Program-made: the position numbers and the translations under genes
Source of the DNA: Pseudomonas quercus
GTDB lineage: Bacteria > Pseudomonadota > Gammaproteobacteria > Pseudomonadales > Pseudomonadaceae
Direction of reading: 5' to 3'
Assembly (NCBI RefSeq): GCF_012033695.1
Contig: NZ_JAAVJI010000008.1
Span: 1-64,000, forward strand
DNA length: 64,000 nucleotides
The notes under the pieces: model-generated
What the model saw: the letters and a program-made list of their open reading frames with translations, nothing else
What the model was told of the DNA's origin: nothing
Databases searched by the model: none
Part shown: piece after piece, positions 26,215-36,519 of the stretch
Layout of the letters: each line of letters starts with the position of its first letter
How positions within the stretch are numbered: the stretch's first letter is position 1

Positions 26215-27069
26215 CTACTTCACGGCGCCCATGGTCAGCCCTTGTACCAGATGCCGGGACACCATCAACGCAAAAATGACTACCGGGAACACGATCAGGG
26301 TGCCCGTGGCGGTGATCTCGCCCCAGGGCAGGTCGTAGCCGCTCATGAAACTGGTGGCGCTGACGGGCGCAGTGCGGGCGGCTGTGCGGGTCAGCACCAG
26401 GGCATACAGCAACTCGTTCCAGGAGAAGATGAACGAGAAAATGGCCGACACCGCTACCCCTGGCATGGCCAGCGGCAACGCAATGCGCCAGAAGATGGCC
26501 CAGCGCGACGCCCCTGACAGCCGTGCGGCTTCGTCCAGGTCCTTGGGCACGCCTCTGAACTGGTCTGTGCAGATCCACACCACAATGGGCAGGTTGAAGG
26601 TGAGGTACACCAGGATCAGCACCAGGTGGGTGTCGATCAGGTTCAGCGTGCGGGCCATCAGGTACACCGGCAACGCTACTACGATGGGGCTGAGCATGCG
26701 GTTGGTGATGAACCAGAACCACAGGTCCTGCTTGCCGCGAAACTCGAACCGGGCCAAGGCGTAGGCTGCCGGGGTGCCAAGGCCCACCGCCAGCGCCGTG
26801 GTGCTAAGCGCGACGATCAGCGAGTTGCCCAAGCTGGCCAGCACGTCCCGCTCGAACAGCACTTTGGTGTAATTGTCCAGGTGGGGCGTGAACAGCCACA
26901 CCGGGGGCGAGGCAAGGGCTTCGGCCTGGGTCTTGATGCTGGTGGCTACCATCCAATAGAACGGAAACACGGCGAACAGCACAATGGCCAGCAGGCCGAC
27001 CAGGTGCCAGGCATGGAGGTGTCGGCGGGGCCGGGCCACCGCCTGCGATGAGTAGGCAAAGGTCGTCAT
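26215..27069 (-). CDS. Sugar ABC transporter permease (MalG-like)
   Basis: A 284-residue inner-membrane permease with about six hydrophobic helices. The cytoplasmic EAA loop that contacts the ATPase is [21 protein letters not shown] (near residues 183-203). It belongs to the MalG/CUT1 group of carbohydrate importers. GGGAGGTG lies just ahead of the ATG at 27069; an upstream in-frame start would overlap the partner gene. It starts 1 nt after the stop of the MalF-like gene, so the two are coupled. With the binding protein and the divergent ATPase it forms a complete importer for a polyol or sugar. Confidence 0.92.
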   Translation of the reverse strand: MTTFAYSSQAVARPRRHLHAWHLVGLLAIVLFAVFPFYWMVATSIKTQAEALASPPVWLFTPHLDNYTKVLFERDVLASLGNSLIVALSTTALAVGLGTPAAYALARFEFRGKQDLWFWFITNRMLSPIVVALPVYLMARTLNLIDTHLVLILVYLTFNLPIVVWICTDQFRGVPKDLDEAARLSGASRWAIFWRIALPLAMPGVAVSAIFSFIFSWNELLYALVLTRTAARTAPVSATSFMSGYDLPWGEITATGTLIVFPVVIFALMVSRHLVQGLTMGAVK

Positions 27070-27070
27070 G

Positions 27071-27979
27071 TCACACCTCCCGGTACACGAATCGGATATA
27101 AAGCCGTGCCAGCACAATAGTGAGGATCAGCAGCAGAATGGCCTGGGCGGAGGCCACCCCCTGGTCGAATACCCGAAAGCCTACCCGCTGGATGTACACA
27201 CTCACCAATTCAGTAGCGGCGCCAGGCCCGCCTCGGGTCATGGTAAAGACGGTGTCGAACATCTTCAGCACGTCTGCAGTGCGCAATATCAGGATCACCG
27301 TCACGCTGGGCAACAGGAACGGCAGTTGCACATGGCGCAGCACCTGCCAGCGGCTGCGGGTTTCCAGGCGCGCGGCTTCTTCCACTTCCGTAGGGACCAT
27401 GCTCAGCCCGGCCAGCAGCACCAGTGCGCAGAACGGTGTCCATTGCCACACGTCCATCAGGGCCACGGCCAGGAACGCGTTGAGTGGGTCCCCCAGCCAC
27501 TCCACCGGCCCGGCGCCTGCCATGCCCAGCAACGCGTTGGCCACGCCGAAGTCGCGGTTGAAGATCAGCCGCCCAATCAGGCCAGCCACCGCGGGTGCCG
27601 TGGCCAGTGGCACCACCAGGCTCATGCGTGCCAGGAGCTTGACGCCACCGAGCCCCGGTTTATGCAACAGCAAGGCAATGATCAGCCCCAAGGCCAGTTG
27701 CACCGGCACCACTGTGAGCAGAAACCCGAACGTACGGCCCAGCGCTGCCCAGAACGACGCGTCCTGAAGCACGCTCAGGTAATTGTCCACGCCAATGAAA
27801 GGCGTGGGGTCTTTAGGCCGCGCCAGGTTGTATTGCCGGAATGAGTTCACCAGCGCGAACACGGTGGGAAAGATTCCGATCAGTGCCAATGCCACGGTAG
27901 CGGGTGCCAGAAACGCCAGCGCCGCCCGTGTGTTGTTCCACAGGGCAGGGCCCAGGTGCTTGAGGGGTGTGCCAGCCAT
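27071..27979 (-). CDS. Sugar ABC transporter permease (MalF-like)
   Basis: A 302-residue inner-membrane permease, the MalF-type partner of the MalG-like protein. Hydrophobic helices begin at [19 protein letters not shown]. The EAA loop [21 protein letters not shown] lies near the second-to-last helices. An AAGGAGG five nt ahead makes the ATG at 27979 clearly the start; a longer in-frame ATG at 28024 lacks such a site. It follows the binding protein by 69 nt in the same operon. Members of this group import mannitol, sorbitol or arabitol in Pseudomonas; the neighbouring dehydrogenase and kinase fit a pentitol or hexitol. Confidence 0.92.
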   Translation of the reverse strand: MAGTPLKHLGPALWNNTRAALAFLAPATVALALIGIFPTVFALVNSFRQYNLARPKDPTPFIGVDNYLSVLQDASFWAALGRTFGFLLTVVPVQLALGLIIALLLHKPGLGGVKLLARMSLVVPLATAPAVAGLIGRLIFNRDFGVANALLGMAGAGPVEWLGDPLNAFLAVALMDVWQWTPFCALVLLAGLSMVPTEVEEAARLETRSRWQVLRHVQLPFLLPSVTVILILRTADVLKMFDTVFTMTRGGPGAATELVSVYIQRVGFRVFDQGVASAQAILLLILTIVLARLYIRFVYREV

Positions 27980-28048
27980 GCCAGCCTCCTTGAGCGATCG
28001 CCTTGAACCAGGGCGCCGCGCCATTACCTTGCGCAGCGCCCATGGGGG

Positions 28049-29383
28049 TTATTTACGCAGGGGCTTGTCGCCTTTGTAGTAACCGGCCTTCTCAAGAATG
28101 CCCTCCACACGTGTGCCAATGGCTTTGGCACCCTCGCTGACGCTTTGCTTGCCCAGCATCATGTTGGTGCCGTACTCACCAATCACCTCGCTCACGGCTG
28201 GCCACTCCGGGAAGCGTGGGCGGTAGTCCGGCACGCCGCCTTCCCATGAGGTCACCATGGGTTGTACGAAGGGGTAGCGCTTCTGCACGTCCGCCTCTTT
28301 GTAAACGGCACTGCGCCCGCTCACGCCCCCTGCTTCCAGGTAGGGCTTGGCCATGGCGTCGGAGGTCACCCATTGAATGAACAGCCAGGCTGCGGCCTTT
28401 TTCTCGTCCGGGCTGTTGGCGTTCACGCCCAGGGAGAAACCGCCCAGCGCCGGCTTGAGCCCGGCTGGCCCTTTGGGTTCGGTGGCCACCGCCAGGCAAT
28501 CGGTGATCTTGGATTTTCCGGGGTCGGCCAGGGTGCCGTAGAACGCTGACCACTCGGTAATCATCGCCACCTTGCCTTGGGCCAAGGCGTTAACCGACTC
28601 GTTGTGGTCGTAGTCCACGATGCCTGGAGGCATGAACTTCATCAGGTCCTGGCGGAATTGCAGCCCGGCCTGGGATTCCTTCGAATTGAGGTTGGACTTG
28701 AAATTGGCGTCCAGCAACGAGCCGCCGAAGGGCCACAGCATGCGCATGAAGCTGTCGGCCGACTGGGTTTCGCCCCGGCGAGACTGCAGCGCATAGGCGT
28801 ACTGGCCCTTGTCGGCATGGGTCAGTTTAGGTGCATAGGTGTGGAGGAGTTCGTCCCAGGTCGCGGGCGGGGCATCGAAACCGGCGTCCTTGAGCATGCA
28901 TTTGTTGTAGAACAGCAAGCCGGAATAGTTATCGAACGGCAGGCCATAGGTGTCATCGCCCCACCCCCCGAAGGATTTGAGCAGGATGGGGAAAAAGCCG
29001 TCGAGGTTCAAGGCAGGATCGGCCAGCGCCGGGTTGCCCGTGAACGTTTTGATAGGTTCCAGCCAACCGTTACCAGCAAATTCCCCGATCCACACCACAT
29101 CGGTGAGCACCACGTCCAGCTCGTCACCCGAGGTGAAACTCAATACCTCGCGCTCGCGGCTGTTTTCGTAGGGCACGGTCTCGTATTGCACCTTGATGCC
29201 TGTGGCCTGCTCGAACTGGGGCAGCAGCTTGATCGCCGCGGCATAGCCAGGGCGGTCCAGGAAAATGGCCTTGATGGTGGTGCCCTTGTAGGGCTTGGCG
29301 GCCTCTTCCAGTGTCCAGGCGTGGGCGCCAGCGCTGGCCAGGGCGATGCTCAGGGCCAGGGCCCGGCAAACGGGTTTGTTCAT
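28049..29383 (-). CDS. Sugar/polyol ABC transporter substrate-binding protein
   Basis: A 444-residue periplasmic binding protein, family 1 (CUT1). The signal peptide covers ~22 residues ([22 protein letters not shown]). Typical segments are [21 protein letters not shown] near the N-terminus, [20 protein letters not shown] and [15 protein letters not shown] in the middle, and [12 protein letters not shown] in the C-lobe. It captures the sugar and docks to the MalF/MalG-like permeases. It lies 52 nt downstream of the dehydrogenase gene and upstream of both permeases. Its size and style match Pseudomonas mannitol/sorbitol-type binding proteins. The ligand is not directly readable. Confidence 0.92.
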   Translation of the reverse strand: MNKPVCRALALSIALASAGAHAWTLEEAAKPYKGTTIKAIFLDRPGYAAAIKLLPQFEQATGIKVQYETVPYENSREREVLSFTSGDELDVVLTDVVWIGEFAGNGWLEPIKTFTGNPALADPALNLDGFFPILLKSFGGWGDDTYGLPFDNYSGLLFYNKCMLKDAGFDAPPATWDELLHTYAPKLTHADKGQYAYALQSRRGETQSADSFMRMLWPFGGSLLDANFKSNLNSKESQAGLQFRQDLMKFMPPGIVDYDHNESVNALAQGKVAMITEWSAFYGTLADPGKSKITDCLAVATEPKGPAGLKPALGGFSLGVNANSPDEKKAAAWLFIQWVTSDAMAKPYLEAGGVSGRSAVYKEADVQKRYPFVQPMVTSWEGGVPDYRPRFPEWPAVSEVIGEYGTNMMLGKQSVSEGAKAIGTRVEGILEKAGYYKGDKPLRK

Positions 29384-29435
29384 GGCAAAACCTCTTGTTG
29401 TTGTGGTGGTGTGACGTAAGCCTGTACGAGGCGGC

Positions 29436-30464
29436 CTAAGCCGTAGGCAGGATGATAGTTTTCAGCGCCCCGTCGATAAACGATGCGGGGTACTCGAAGG
29501 CGTCTGCGGCGCGGTCCAGTTCAAACCGGTGGGTGACCAGGCAATCCACGTCCACCCGGCCTTCGGCCACCAGCTTGATCGCACGGTCGTACACATGGCC
29601 CATGCGCCGGGACATCCGCACGTCCAGGCCTTTGCGGCGTAGGGTGGAGGCACTCAGGGGGGTGTACTGGTCGCCGTCGGGAATGCCCACCAGCACGACC
29701 CGGCCACCGATGCGGGCGCTCTCCGCCGCAATCTGGAAACCCTCCGGCGAATTGGTCGCCTCCATCACCAGGTCCACGCCACGGCCGTTGGTCCACTCGG
29801 CAATGGCACTGTGATGCGCCGCCACCTGGGTGGCCCCAAGCTCCGTAGCCTTGCCGGTGCGGTAGGCGATGGGGTCGATGGCGTAGATCACATCCTTGCA
29901 GTTCATGCGCGCCAGTTGCAGCAGGCACAGGCCGATAGGGCCACAGCCGATGATCGCCACGGTTTCCAGCACCCGCTTGGACTTGGCCAGGTCCATGGCA
30001 TGGATGGCCACGCCCAGGGGTTCGAGCATGGCGGCCTGCACACTGGTGAAGTGCTCCGGCACGGGGAATACCTGGGTGGGCGATACCACAATGTACTCAG
30101 TCATGGCCCCGTGCAGGTTGGGCGGGGAGCCGAGGAACTGCACATGGGGGCACAGGTTCACGTGGCCCCGGTGGCACCACTCGCACTGGCCACACGGCTT
30201 GGCCGGGTCCACTGCCACCAGTTGCCCGGCCTTGAGCCCGTATTGGGGGTGGTCGTCCACAATGTAGCCAGCGAACTCATGGCCACAGATAAAGGGTTGA
30301 GTAATACGCGCGTGGCCGATGGCCGCTTCCTTGTAGTAGTGCAGGTCGCTGCCGCAAATGCCCACCGCGCTAACCTTCAGCAGAATCTCGCCAGGGCCCG
30401 GCACGGGTTGCGGCCGCTCACCCACACGAATGTCACGTATCCCATGTATGTACGCCGCTTTCAT
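29436..30464 (-). CDS. Zinc-dependent polyol dehydrogenase (L-iditol/xylitol type)
   Basis: A 342-residue medium-chain dehydrogenase. The catalytic zinc ligands are C37, H62 and E63 (GICGSD and GHEFAG). The structural zinc site is complete: C91, C94, C97 and C105. The NAD-binding Rossmann turn is [13 protein letters not shown]. It resembles sorbitol/L-iditol and xylitol dehydrogenases that oxidise polyols to ketoses in the cytosol. AAGGAG sits 6 nt before the ATG at 30464, and the operator-like inverted repeat lies immediately upstream. As first gene of the operon ahead of the importer it probably oxidises the imported polyol, giving the ketose that the kinase at 23577 phosphorylates. Confidence 0.9.
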   Translation of the reverse strand: MKAAYIHGIRDIRVGERPQPVPGPGEILLKVSAVGICGSDLHYYKEAAIGHARITQPFICGHEFAGYIVDDHPQYGLKAGQLVAVDPAKPCGQCEWCHRGHVNLCPHVQFLGSPPNLHGAMTEYIVVSPTQVFPVPEHFTSVQAAMLEPLGVAIHAMDLAKSKRVLETVAIIGCGPIGLCLLQLARMNCKDVIYAIDPIAYRTGKATELGATQVAAHHSAIAEWTNGRGVDLVMEATNSPEGFQIAAESARIGGRVVLVGIPDGDQYTPLSASTLRRKGLDVRMSRRMGHVYDRAIKLVAEGRVDVDCLVTHRFELDRAADAFEYPASFIDGALKTIILPTA

Positions 30465-30473
30465 GCCCGCTCC

Positions 30474-30503
30474 TTGACATTTGTATTTTTGGAATTACAA
30501 ATG
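30474..30503. promoter_or_regulatory. SorC-type operator overlapping the divergent promoter
   Basis: CATTTGTA (30478-30485) and TACAAATG (30496-30503) form a perfect 8-bp inverted repeat with a 10-nt spacer. On the plus strand TTGACA (30474-30479) is a consensus -35 box, 17 nt before ACAAAT (30497-30502), a weak -10, so the repeat covers the promoter of the ATPase gene. It is also 14 nt upstream of the dehydrogenase start, so one site could control both directions. Link to the regulator at 25209 is inference. Confidence 0.65.
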
Positions 30504-30582
30504 ATCGTAGAGAAAAAACGGGTGCTGTCAAGGTAAGCGCACTGACCCCCTGGCTTAAAACAATAACGACAGGAAACCGACC

Positions 30583-31719
30583 ATGACCGAGCTCAGCCTG
30601 CAAGGTGTGGAAAAAGCCTACGGCGACATCAACGTGCTGCATGACATCCACCTGAGCATCGCCAGCCGGGAGTTCGTGGTATTCGTGGGGCCCTCTGGGT
30701 GTGGCAAGTCCACGCTGCTGCGGTGCATCGCCGGGCTGGAGACCATCACCCGCGGCAGTATTCATATTGGCGCCCGTGACGTGACCGTGCTGGAACCCGC
30801 CGATCGCGGCGTGGCCATGGTGTTTCAGTCGTATGCGCTGTACCCGCACATGACGGTGTACGACAACATTGCTTTCGGCTTGAAAATGCAGAAGGTGCCC
30901 ACGCCCCGTATCGATGAAAAAGTGCGCGAGGCTGCCCGCATTCTTCAATTGGAGCCCTTGTTGCAGCGCAAGCCCAAGGCCCTGTCCGGGGGGCAGCGCC
31001 AGCGGGTGGCGATCGGCCGGGCCATCGTCCACGAGCCCCAGGTGTTCCTGTTGGATGAGCCGCTCTCGAACCTGGACGCTTCCCTGCGCGTGCAGATGCG
31101 CATCGAAATCGCCAAGCTGCACGCCCAATTGCAGGCCACCATGATCTACGTGACCCATGACCAAGTGGAGGCCATGACCCTGGCCGACAAGATTGTGGTG
31201 CTCAACAAAGGCGGCATCGAACAGGTCGGCTCGCCCCTTGAGCTGTACCACCACCCCTGTAACCGCTTTGTGGCCGGGTTTATCGGCTCCCCACAGATGC
31301 GCTTTCTCACGGTGCCAGTGCTGGCGGTGGGCGCCCATGGGGTGCAGGTGAGCCTACCAGGCGGGGAGCCCTTGCTGGTGCCGGTGCGAGGTGAGCAGGT
31401 GCAGCCAGGTGACTCCCTTACGCTGGGCCTGCGCCCTGAGCATTTGTACGCCAACGGCCAAGGCGATGCCCGTATCGCGGCCACGGCGGTGGTAGTGGAA
31501 CACCTGGGCGGCGAAACCTTCACCCACGCCGTGACCGGCGATGGCCAGGAATTTACGGTGAAAGGCGAAGGGCACCTGCCCGTGACGGCAGGCCAGGCGT
31601 TGGCGGTAGGCGTGAGTGGCAGGCGGTGCCACCTGTTTACCGACGCAGGCACGGCGTTGGGGCATTTGCGGCATTACACACAGGGGGAAGGGGTAGAAGC
31701 CGTGGTGGCGTTCGGGTAG
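30583..31719 (+). CDS. Sugar ABC transporter ATP-binding protein (MalK/UgpC-like)
   Basis: A 378-residue ATPase. Walker A GPSGCGKST is at ~36-44, the Q-loop region MVFQSYALYPHMTVYDNIAFGLK follows, the ABC signature LSGGQRQRVAIGRA is near 133 and Walker B FLLDEPLSNLD near 155. The C-terminal ~140 residues form the OB-fold regulatory domain seen in MalK/UgpC, with the LRPEH motif. It powers the MalF/MalG-like permeases encoded on the opposite strand. AGGAAA lies before the ATG. It is transcribed divergently from the rest of the transport operon; the shared 118-nt region holds the operator. A single ATPase for a CUT1 importer is the expected arrangement. Confidence 0.94.
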   Translation: MTELSLQGVEKAYGDINVLHDIHLSIASREFVVFVGPSGCGKSTLLRCIAGLETITRGSIHIGARDVTVLEPADRGVAMVFQSYALYPHMTVYDNIAFGLKMQKVPTPRIDEKVREAARILQLEPLLQRKPKALSGGQRQRVAIGRAIVHEPQVFLLDEPLSNLDASLRVQMRIEIAKLHAQLQATMIYVTHDQVEAMTLADKIVVLNKGGIEQVGSPLELYHHPCNRFVAGFIGSPQMRFLTVPVLAVGAHGVQVSLPGGEPLLVPVRGEQVQPGDSLTLGLRPEHLYANGQGDARIAATAVVVEHLGGETFTHAVTGDGQEFTVKGEGHLPVTAGQALAVGVSGRRCHLFTDAGTALGHLRHYTQGEGVEAVVAFG

Positions 31720-31815
31720 GGGCCTTGCCGCAAACACGATAGCCGTCGTCGCACCTGGCATGGGCCTGTCACACCGCTCTGATAGCGTCCCCGGACCACG
31801 CCAGGAACCCTACCT

Positions 31816-32862
31816 ATGAAGCTGATCGCCGCAGCCTGTTGCCTTGCCCTTTCCCTACCAAGCTTGGCCGCCACCGAACTCAAGCACTGGCCACCCGAAG
31901 CGGCCAAGCAACTGGACGCGATGATTGCCGCCAATGCCAACAAAGGCAATTACGCGGTGTTTGACATGGACAACACCAGTTACCGCTACGACCTGGAAGA
32001 GTCGTTGCTGCCGTTTCTGGAAATGAAAGGCGTGCTTACCCGGGAAACGCTCGACCCCTCCCTTAAGCTGATCCCTTTCAAAGACACGGCAGACCACAAG
32101 GAAAGCCTGTTCAGCTACTACTACCGGTTGTGCGAAGTGGACGACATGGTGTGCTACCCCTGGGTGGCACAGGTGTTTGCCGGGTTCACCCTCAAGGAAC
32201 TCAAAGGCTATGTGGACGAGCTGATGGCCTACGGCAAGCCTATTCCGGCCATGTACCTGGACGGCGACAAGGTCACCGCCATGGACGTGCAACCGCCCAA
32301 GGTATTCGCCGGCCAAGTGGAGCTGTACAACAAGCTGATGGAAAACGGCATTGCGGTGTATGTCATCAGCGCGGCTTCAGAAGAGCTGGTACGCATGGTC
32401 GCGGCAGACCCTAAATATGGGTACAACGTGAAGCCTGAGAATGTGATTGGCGTGACCACGCTGCTCAAGAACCGTACTACCGGTGAGTTGACCACGGCCC
32501 GCAAGCAGATCACTGCAGGCGCTTATACCCCCCAGGCCAACCTCAACCTGGAGCTCACGCCCTACCTCTGGACGCCTGCTACCTGGATGGCGGGCAAGCA
32601 AGCGGCGATCCTGACCTACATTGACCAATGGAAAAAGCCCGTACTGGTGGCCGGTGACACGCCCACCAGTGACGGCTACATGCTGTTCCACAGCGTGGAC
32701 GTGAGCAAAGGCGGCATCCACCTGTGGATCAACCGCAAAACCAAGTACATGGACCAGCTCAACGGGATGATCCAGCACAATGCTAAGGCGCAGGAAGCCG
32801 CGGGGCTGCCGGTGACGGCGGACAAGAACTGGGTGGTGGTCACCCCTGACCAGGTGCAATAG
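31816..32862 (+). CDS. pchP: Phosphorylcholine phosphatase (HAD superfamily)
   Basis: A 348-residue protein with a ~19-residue signal peptide (ending SLPSLAA). HAD motif I is DMDNT with D50 and D52 in the precursor, i.e. positions 31 and 33 of the mature chain, as reported for P. aeruginosa PchP. The hallmark [19 protein letters not shown] and the later [12 protein letters not shown] and [12 protein letters not shown] segments complete the HAD set. PchP removes phosphate from phosphorylcholine in the periplasm so that choline can be taken up, and works with phospholipases on host or environmental lipids. No phospholipase or choline gene adjoins it here. The ATG at 31816 fits the signal peptide. 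Confidence 0.9.
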   Translation: MKLIAAACCLALSLPSLAATELKHWPPEAAKQLDAMIAANANKGNYAVFDMDNTSYRYDLEESLLPFLEMKGVLTRETLDPSLKLIPFKDTADHKESLFSYYYRLCEVDDMVCYPWVAQVFAGFTLKELKGYVDELMAYGKPIPAMYLDGDKVTAMDVQPPKVFAGQVELYNKLMENGIAVYVISAASEELVRMVAADPKYGYNVKPENVIGVTTLLKNRTTGELTTARKQITAGAYTPQANLNLELTPYLWTPATWMAGKQAAILTYIDQWKKPVLVAGDTPTSDGYMLFHSVDVSKGGIHLWINRKTKYMDQLNGMIQHNAKAQEAAGLPVTADKNWVVVTPDQVQ

Positions 32863-32977
32863 CCAGGGGTGCCGAGTCAGATTGCCGCACCGCTTTAGCT
32901 ATGGCGGGCTTGGCCGATACCCGAAAGAACATGCGCCATTTCAGGGCGCGATGACCTTTATTGGATCGAGCCAAGCC

Positions 32978-35005
32978 ATGAACCCATTCAATTTTTTTGC
33001 CAAGGGACGTGCCCAGGCACATGGCGTGACCAGCCTCACCTGTACCGCCAACGAACTCAAGGGGGCACTGGCGGCCACGCGCATTGCGCCCGTGCTGGTC
33101 ACGGGCTTTGTCTCACCTCACCTGGACATTGACCAGATCGCCGCTCAGGTTCGGGCGCGCTACCCCCAGGCTGCGATCAGCTTGTGTACCACTTCCGGCG
33201 AGCTGTGCGGAGGCCTCGGCCAGCTGTATTGCGCCACCGGCGAACGCTGGGACCGGCTGGTGCTGCAACTGTTCGACACCTCCGTGATCGCGTCGGCTGA
33301 AGTGGTGATGGTGCCGCTGGAATGTGAAGACATCCGCAATGGCGGTAAACGGCTGGGCATGCGCGAGCGCATTGCCAAGCTGGTGGCCAACATCAACCGA
33401 ACCTCGATATGCACCGCGCTCGACCACCGGGACACCCTGGCTTATGTGCTGTTTGACGGGCTGTCGGCGTCCGAATCCTTCTTCATGGAAGCCTTGTACG
33501 AGTCTGGCCGTTTTCCCTGCCTGTTCGTGGGGGGCTCTGCCGGGGGCAAAGGGGACTTCAAGCACACCTTCATCCACGATGGCCAGCGCAGCTACCAGAA
33601 CCACGCCCAGATCGTGTTTCTGAAAACCGCGCCACAGGTGCGTTTTGGCGTGTTCAAAAGCCAGAACTTCCAGCCCGCCGGCCTCACGTTCAGCGTGCTC
33701 ACCGCCTCGGTAGAAGACCGCACCATCGACCAGGTGATCGACAGCAAAGGCAACATCAAGAGCATGGTGCAAGCGCTGTGCGACGCATTCCAATGCAACC
33801 ATGCCACCCTTGAGCAGAAGCTGGCCGATTATTCGTTCGCTATTCGCGTGGGGGATGAGCTGTTCGTACGGTCCATTGCCCAGATCGACTATCAACACCA
33901 GATCATCAAACTGTTCTGCGATGTGGCGCCTGGCGAAGAATTGGTGATGGTCAAGCGCACGCCCCTGCGTGAGGCCACCCGCACGGATTACGAGCGTTTT
34001 CTGCAAGGCAAGGGCGGTCAGCCGGTAGCGGGGCTACTCAACGACTGCATCCTGCGGCGCCTGAACAATGGCAAGGACCTGCCGGGCATGGCCGGTGTGT
34101 TTGGCGACGTGCCTTTGGCGGGGTTCTCCACCTTTGGGGAAATTCTAGGTTTGAACCTCAACCAAACCCTGACTGCTATTTTCTTCTTCAAGGTGGATAA
34201 GGGCGCCAGCTTCACGGACGAGTACGTGGACAATTTCATTGCCCACTATGGTGAATTCAAAGCGTTCTTCCTGCGTCGGCAGATCAAGAAGCTGAGCGGC
34301 CTGAACCATGTGGTGGTCAAACAGATCATGGCCTTCAAAGCCAACGATTTTGCCAGCGCCCTGGACACCCGCGGGCTGGACGAAGCCATTGTGCCGGTGT
34401 TCAGCGGGTTGGATGATTTGGGCCTGGTGCTGGCGCAGGCTAGCGAGCTGCAAGCCTCCATGGCCACACAGATCCGGCATTACTCAGGGGAGCTGCACCG
34501 CTCCATGGATGACTTGGCGGGCACCATCGAACAGCAAAGCGCTGTGGCCGGGGACGCTGGCGTTACCGTTGAGAACCTGGCCGCACAAGCGGGTGAGGCG
34601 GTGCAGGGCGCCCGAGCCTTGGCAGGGTCCAGCCTGCGCATCCAGTCCATCGTCCAGGTGATTCAACAGATCGCCGGCCAGACCAACCTGCTGGCGCTCA
34701 ACGCCGCCATCGAGGCCGCCAGGGCAGGGGACATGGGCCGGGGGTTCGCCGTGGTGGCCGATGAAGTGCGCAAGCTGGCCGGCATCACCCGCAAGAACGC
34801 CGCCGAGATTGGGGTAGACATCGATCAATTGTCCGAAGAGATCCAACGGGTGGCCCAGCAGATCGAGGACCAGTCCAGTGCGGTGGATACCTTGAGAAAC
34901 ATGCTCGACACCCTCGAAGGCTCGAACCGAGCCACCGAGGGCACCGCGCAGCGCACCAAGAGCATTGCCGATACCCTGAACGGGCTGGCCCAGGCGCAGG
35001 CCTGA
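32978..35005 (+). CDS. FIST-domain methyl-accepting chemotaxis protein
   Basis: A 675-residue receptor. Residues ~20-240 are a FIST N domain ([56 protein letters not shown]) and ~245-410 a FIST C domain. The rest is an MCP signalling domain with the conserved hairpin tip [20 protein letters not shown]. There is no signal peptide or membrane helix, so it should be a soluble cytoplasmic receptor. FIST domains are believed to bind small ligands such as amino acids. The start at 32978 ([10 protein letters not shown]) is chosen by family pattern; a weaker in-frame ATG lies at 32951. It stands alone, with the emfourin gene convergent 15 nt downstream. Confidence 0.9.
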   Translation: MNPFNFFAKGRAQAHGVTSLTCTANELKGALAATRIAPVLVTGFVSPHLDIDQIAAQVRARYPQAAISLCTTSGELCGGLGQLYCATGERWDRLVLQLFDTSVIASAEVVMVPLECEDIRNGGKRLGMRERIAKLVANINRTSICTALDHRDTLAYVLFDGLSASESFFMEALYESGRFPCLFVGGSAGGKGDFKHTFIHDGQRSYQNHAQIVFLKTAPQVRFGVFKSQNFQPAGLTFSVLTASVEDRTIDQVIDSKGNIKSMVQALCDAFQCNHATLEQKLADYSFAIRVGDELFVRSIAQIDYQHQIIKLFCDVAPGEELVMVKRTPLREATRTDYERFLQGKGGQPVAGLLNDCILRRLNNGKDLPGMAGVFGDVPLAGFSTFGEILGLNLNQTLTAIFFFKVDKGASFTDEYVDNFIAHYGEFKAFFLRRQIKKLSGLNHVVVKQIMAFKANDFASALDTRGLDEAIVPVFSGLDDLGLVLAQASELQASMATQIRHYSGELHRSMDDLAGTIEQQSAVAGDAGVTVENLAAQAGEAVQGARALAGSSLRIQSIVQVIQQIAGQTNLLALNAAIEAARAGDMGRGFAVVADEVRKLAGITRKNAAEIGVDIDQLSEEIQRVAQQIEDQSSAVDTLRNMLDTLEGSNRATEGTAQRTKSIADTLNGLAQAQA

Positions 35006-35020
35006 CCGCAGGGTAGAGGG

Positions 35021-35326
35021 CTACTCGCCGACGTGCCGCCTCACACATTGCACCAGCCCTTGCAAGGGGCCGGCCTGCACCGGGGCAGGCAGGCACACGG
35101 TGTGCTCGCGTTCACCCTCGCTGACCGTGAGGGTGTAATGCTGGGCACCCCGTGGGCTGCTGGCGGGCTCGCGGCTTTGGGGTAGGGCAAAGAACCGCGA
35201 GGCTTCTACCAGTTGCCGCAGTTCCTGCTGGTCTGCCGCGGGCAGCGCCTCCACTTCCACGGTGCGGGGCTTGTTCAGGCCGGGAAAAAACGCCACTCCG
35301 CCGGTTTCGCGGTACGAGATACGCAT
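35021..35326 (-). CDS. Emfourin-type protealysin inhibitor
   Basis: A 101-residue protein starting MRISYRETGGVAFFPGLN, with RTVEVEALPAADQQELRQLVEASRFFAL and a C-terminal LQGLVQCVRRHV. This is the emfourin family, small proteins that inhibit protealysin-like M4 metalloproteases. It has no signal peptide, as expected for a cytoplasmic partner. The gene lies 30 nt downstream of the protease gene on the same strand, the arrangement described for Serratia protealysin. Its job is presumably to keep the protease silent inside the cell until release. It converges with the FIST-MCP gene. Confidence 0.85.
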   Translation of the reverse strand: MRISYRETGGVAFFPGLNKPRTVEVEALPAADQQELRQLVEASRFFALPQSREPASSPRGAQHYTLTVSEGEREHTVCLPAPVQAGPLQGLVQCVRRHVGE

Positions 35327-35356
35327 GGCTGGTGCTCCAGGAAAGTCAGGGTTGAA

Positions 35357-36424
35357 TCATACGTCGATCCCTACCGCCGCCCAGCCTTCTTTCACCGCTT
35401 GCTGAGGGCCTTTGCCCTTGTCGGTGCCGTACAAACGGCCTGCCACGTCGAAGCTGATACGGGCAAAGCGCAGGAAGCCGGTGTTGGGGCGCAGGCGGGG
35501 GTCGCGCAGCGTGTCATACCAGATGCGCCCGGCCTTTTCCCAGGCATTTCCGCCAATACGGGTAGCCACCTGATAGAAGGCATGGTTGGGAATGCCCGAG
35601 TTGATGTGCACCCCGCCGTTGTCATCGAAGGTGTGCACGAAGTCGTCCATATGGGCCGGCTGTGGGTCCTTGCCCAGTACCTTGTCATCGAAGGCCGTGC
35701 CTGGGGCTTTCATGGAGCGCAAGGCCACGCCTTTCACCTTTTTGGTAAACAGCCCTTCGCCAATCAGCCAGTTGGCGTCTTCGGCGGATTGCTTGAGGGC
35801 ATACTGTTTGATCAGTGAGCCGAACACGTCGGACAGGCTTTCGTTCAGCGCACCGGACTGGTTGAAGTACATCAGCTTGGCTTCGTCTTCGGTTACCCCA
35901 TGGGCCAATTCGTGGCCGATCACGTCCAGGGCAATGGTAAAGCGGTTGAAGAGGGCGCCGTCGCCATCGCCGAAGACCATCTGGGCGGAGTTCCAGAAGG
36001 CATTGTTATAGGCCTGGCCGAAGTGCACGGTGGCGTCCAGGGCCAACCCGGCGTCGTCGATGGAGTTGCGATCGAATACCTCGGAGAAGAAGTTGAACGT
36101 AGCGCCCAGGCCGTCGTAGGCCTCGTCCACGGCCACGTCTCCACTGGCCGGTTGGCCTTCGCCACGCACTAGGGTGCCGGGCAGGGTTTCACTGCCGTTG
36201 GCAGTGTAGATGGACCGGCGTAGGCCCACAAAGGCTGTGGCAGCGGCCTGGGGGCGCGGGCGCGTGGGCTGGGCCGCCATGCGCAGGGAGCGGAAGGTGG
36301 TGTCCTTGGCGCGGGTGCGCAGGGCAGCCTCGCGTTGCTCCTTGCTGCCGTGGCGAGCGATCTGGTCCAGCAGGTAGGGGGGAATCAGGCACATGAGGGC
36401 GTGGCGCGGGAAGTGCTGGCACAT
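35357..36424 (-). CDS. Protealysin-like M4 metalloprotease
   Basis: A 355-residue thermolysin-family protease of the protealysin group. The short propeptide (~50 residues) carries CLIPPYLLDQIARHG, the PPL motif of this group. Zinc ligands are H171 and H175 in HELAH, with E172 catalytic and the third ligand E195 in NESLSDVFG. The substrate-binding DDNGGVHINSGIPNHAFY follows. There is no Sec signal peptide, which matches protealysins that are released by a non-classical route. The start could be 36424 or 36433 (M1 or M4 of MLRMCQ); neither has a strong ribosome site. It forms an operon with the emfourin gene downstream. Such proteases have been linked to invasion or interbacterial competition. 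Confidence 0.88.
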   Translation of the reverse strand: MCQHFPRHALMCLIPPYLLDQIARHGSKEQREAALRTRAKDTTFRSLRMAAQPTRPRPQAAATAFVGLRRSIYTANGSETLPGTLVRGEGQPASGDVAVDEAYDGLGATFNFFSEVFDRNSIDDAGLALDATVHFGQAYNNAFWNSAQMVFGDGDGALFNRFTIALDVIGHELAHGVTEDEAKLMYFNQSGALNESLSDVFGSLIKQYALKQSAEDANWLIGEGLFTKKVKGVALRSMKAPGTAFDDKVLGKDPQPAHMDDFVHTFDDNGGVHINSGIPNHAFYQVATRIGGNAWEKAGRIWYDTLRDPRLRPNTGFLRFARISFDVAGRLYGTDKGKGPQQAVKEGWAAVGIDV

Positions 36425-36519
36425 GCGAAGCATCCGTAGGAGAAGGGGTCAGAAACCAGTCTAGACCAACTCTTCTGGGCTAACATGGAAGCCCTGGCCA
36501 TTACTCACAGGTGCTCCTT

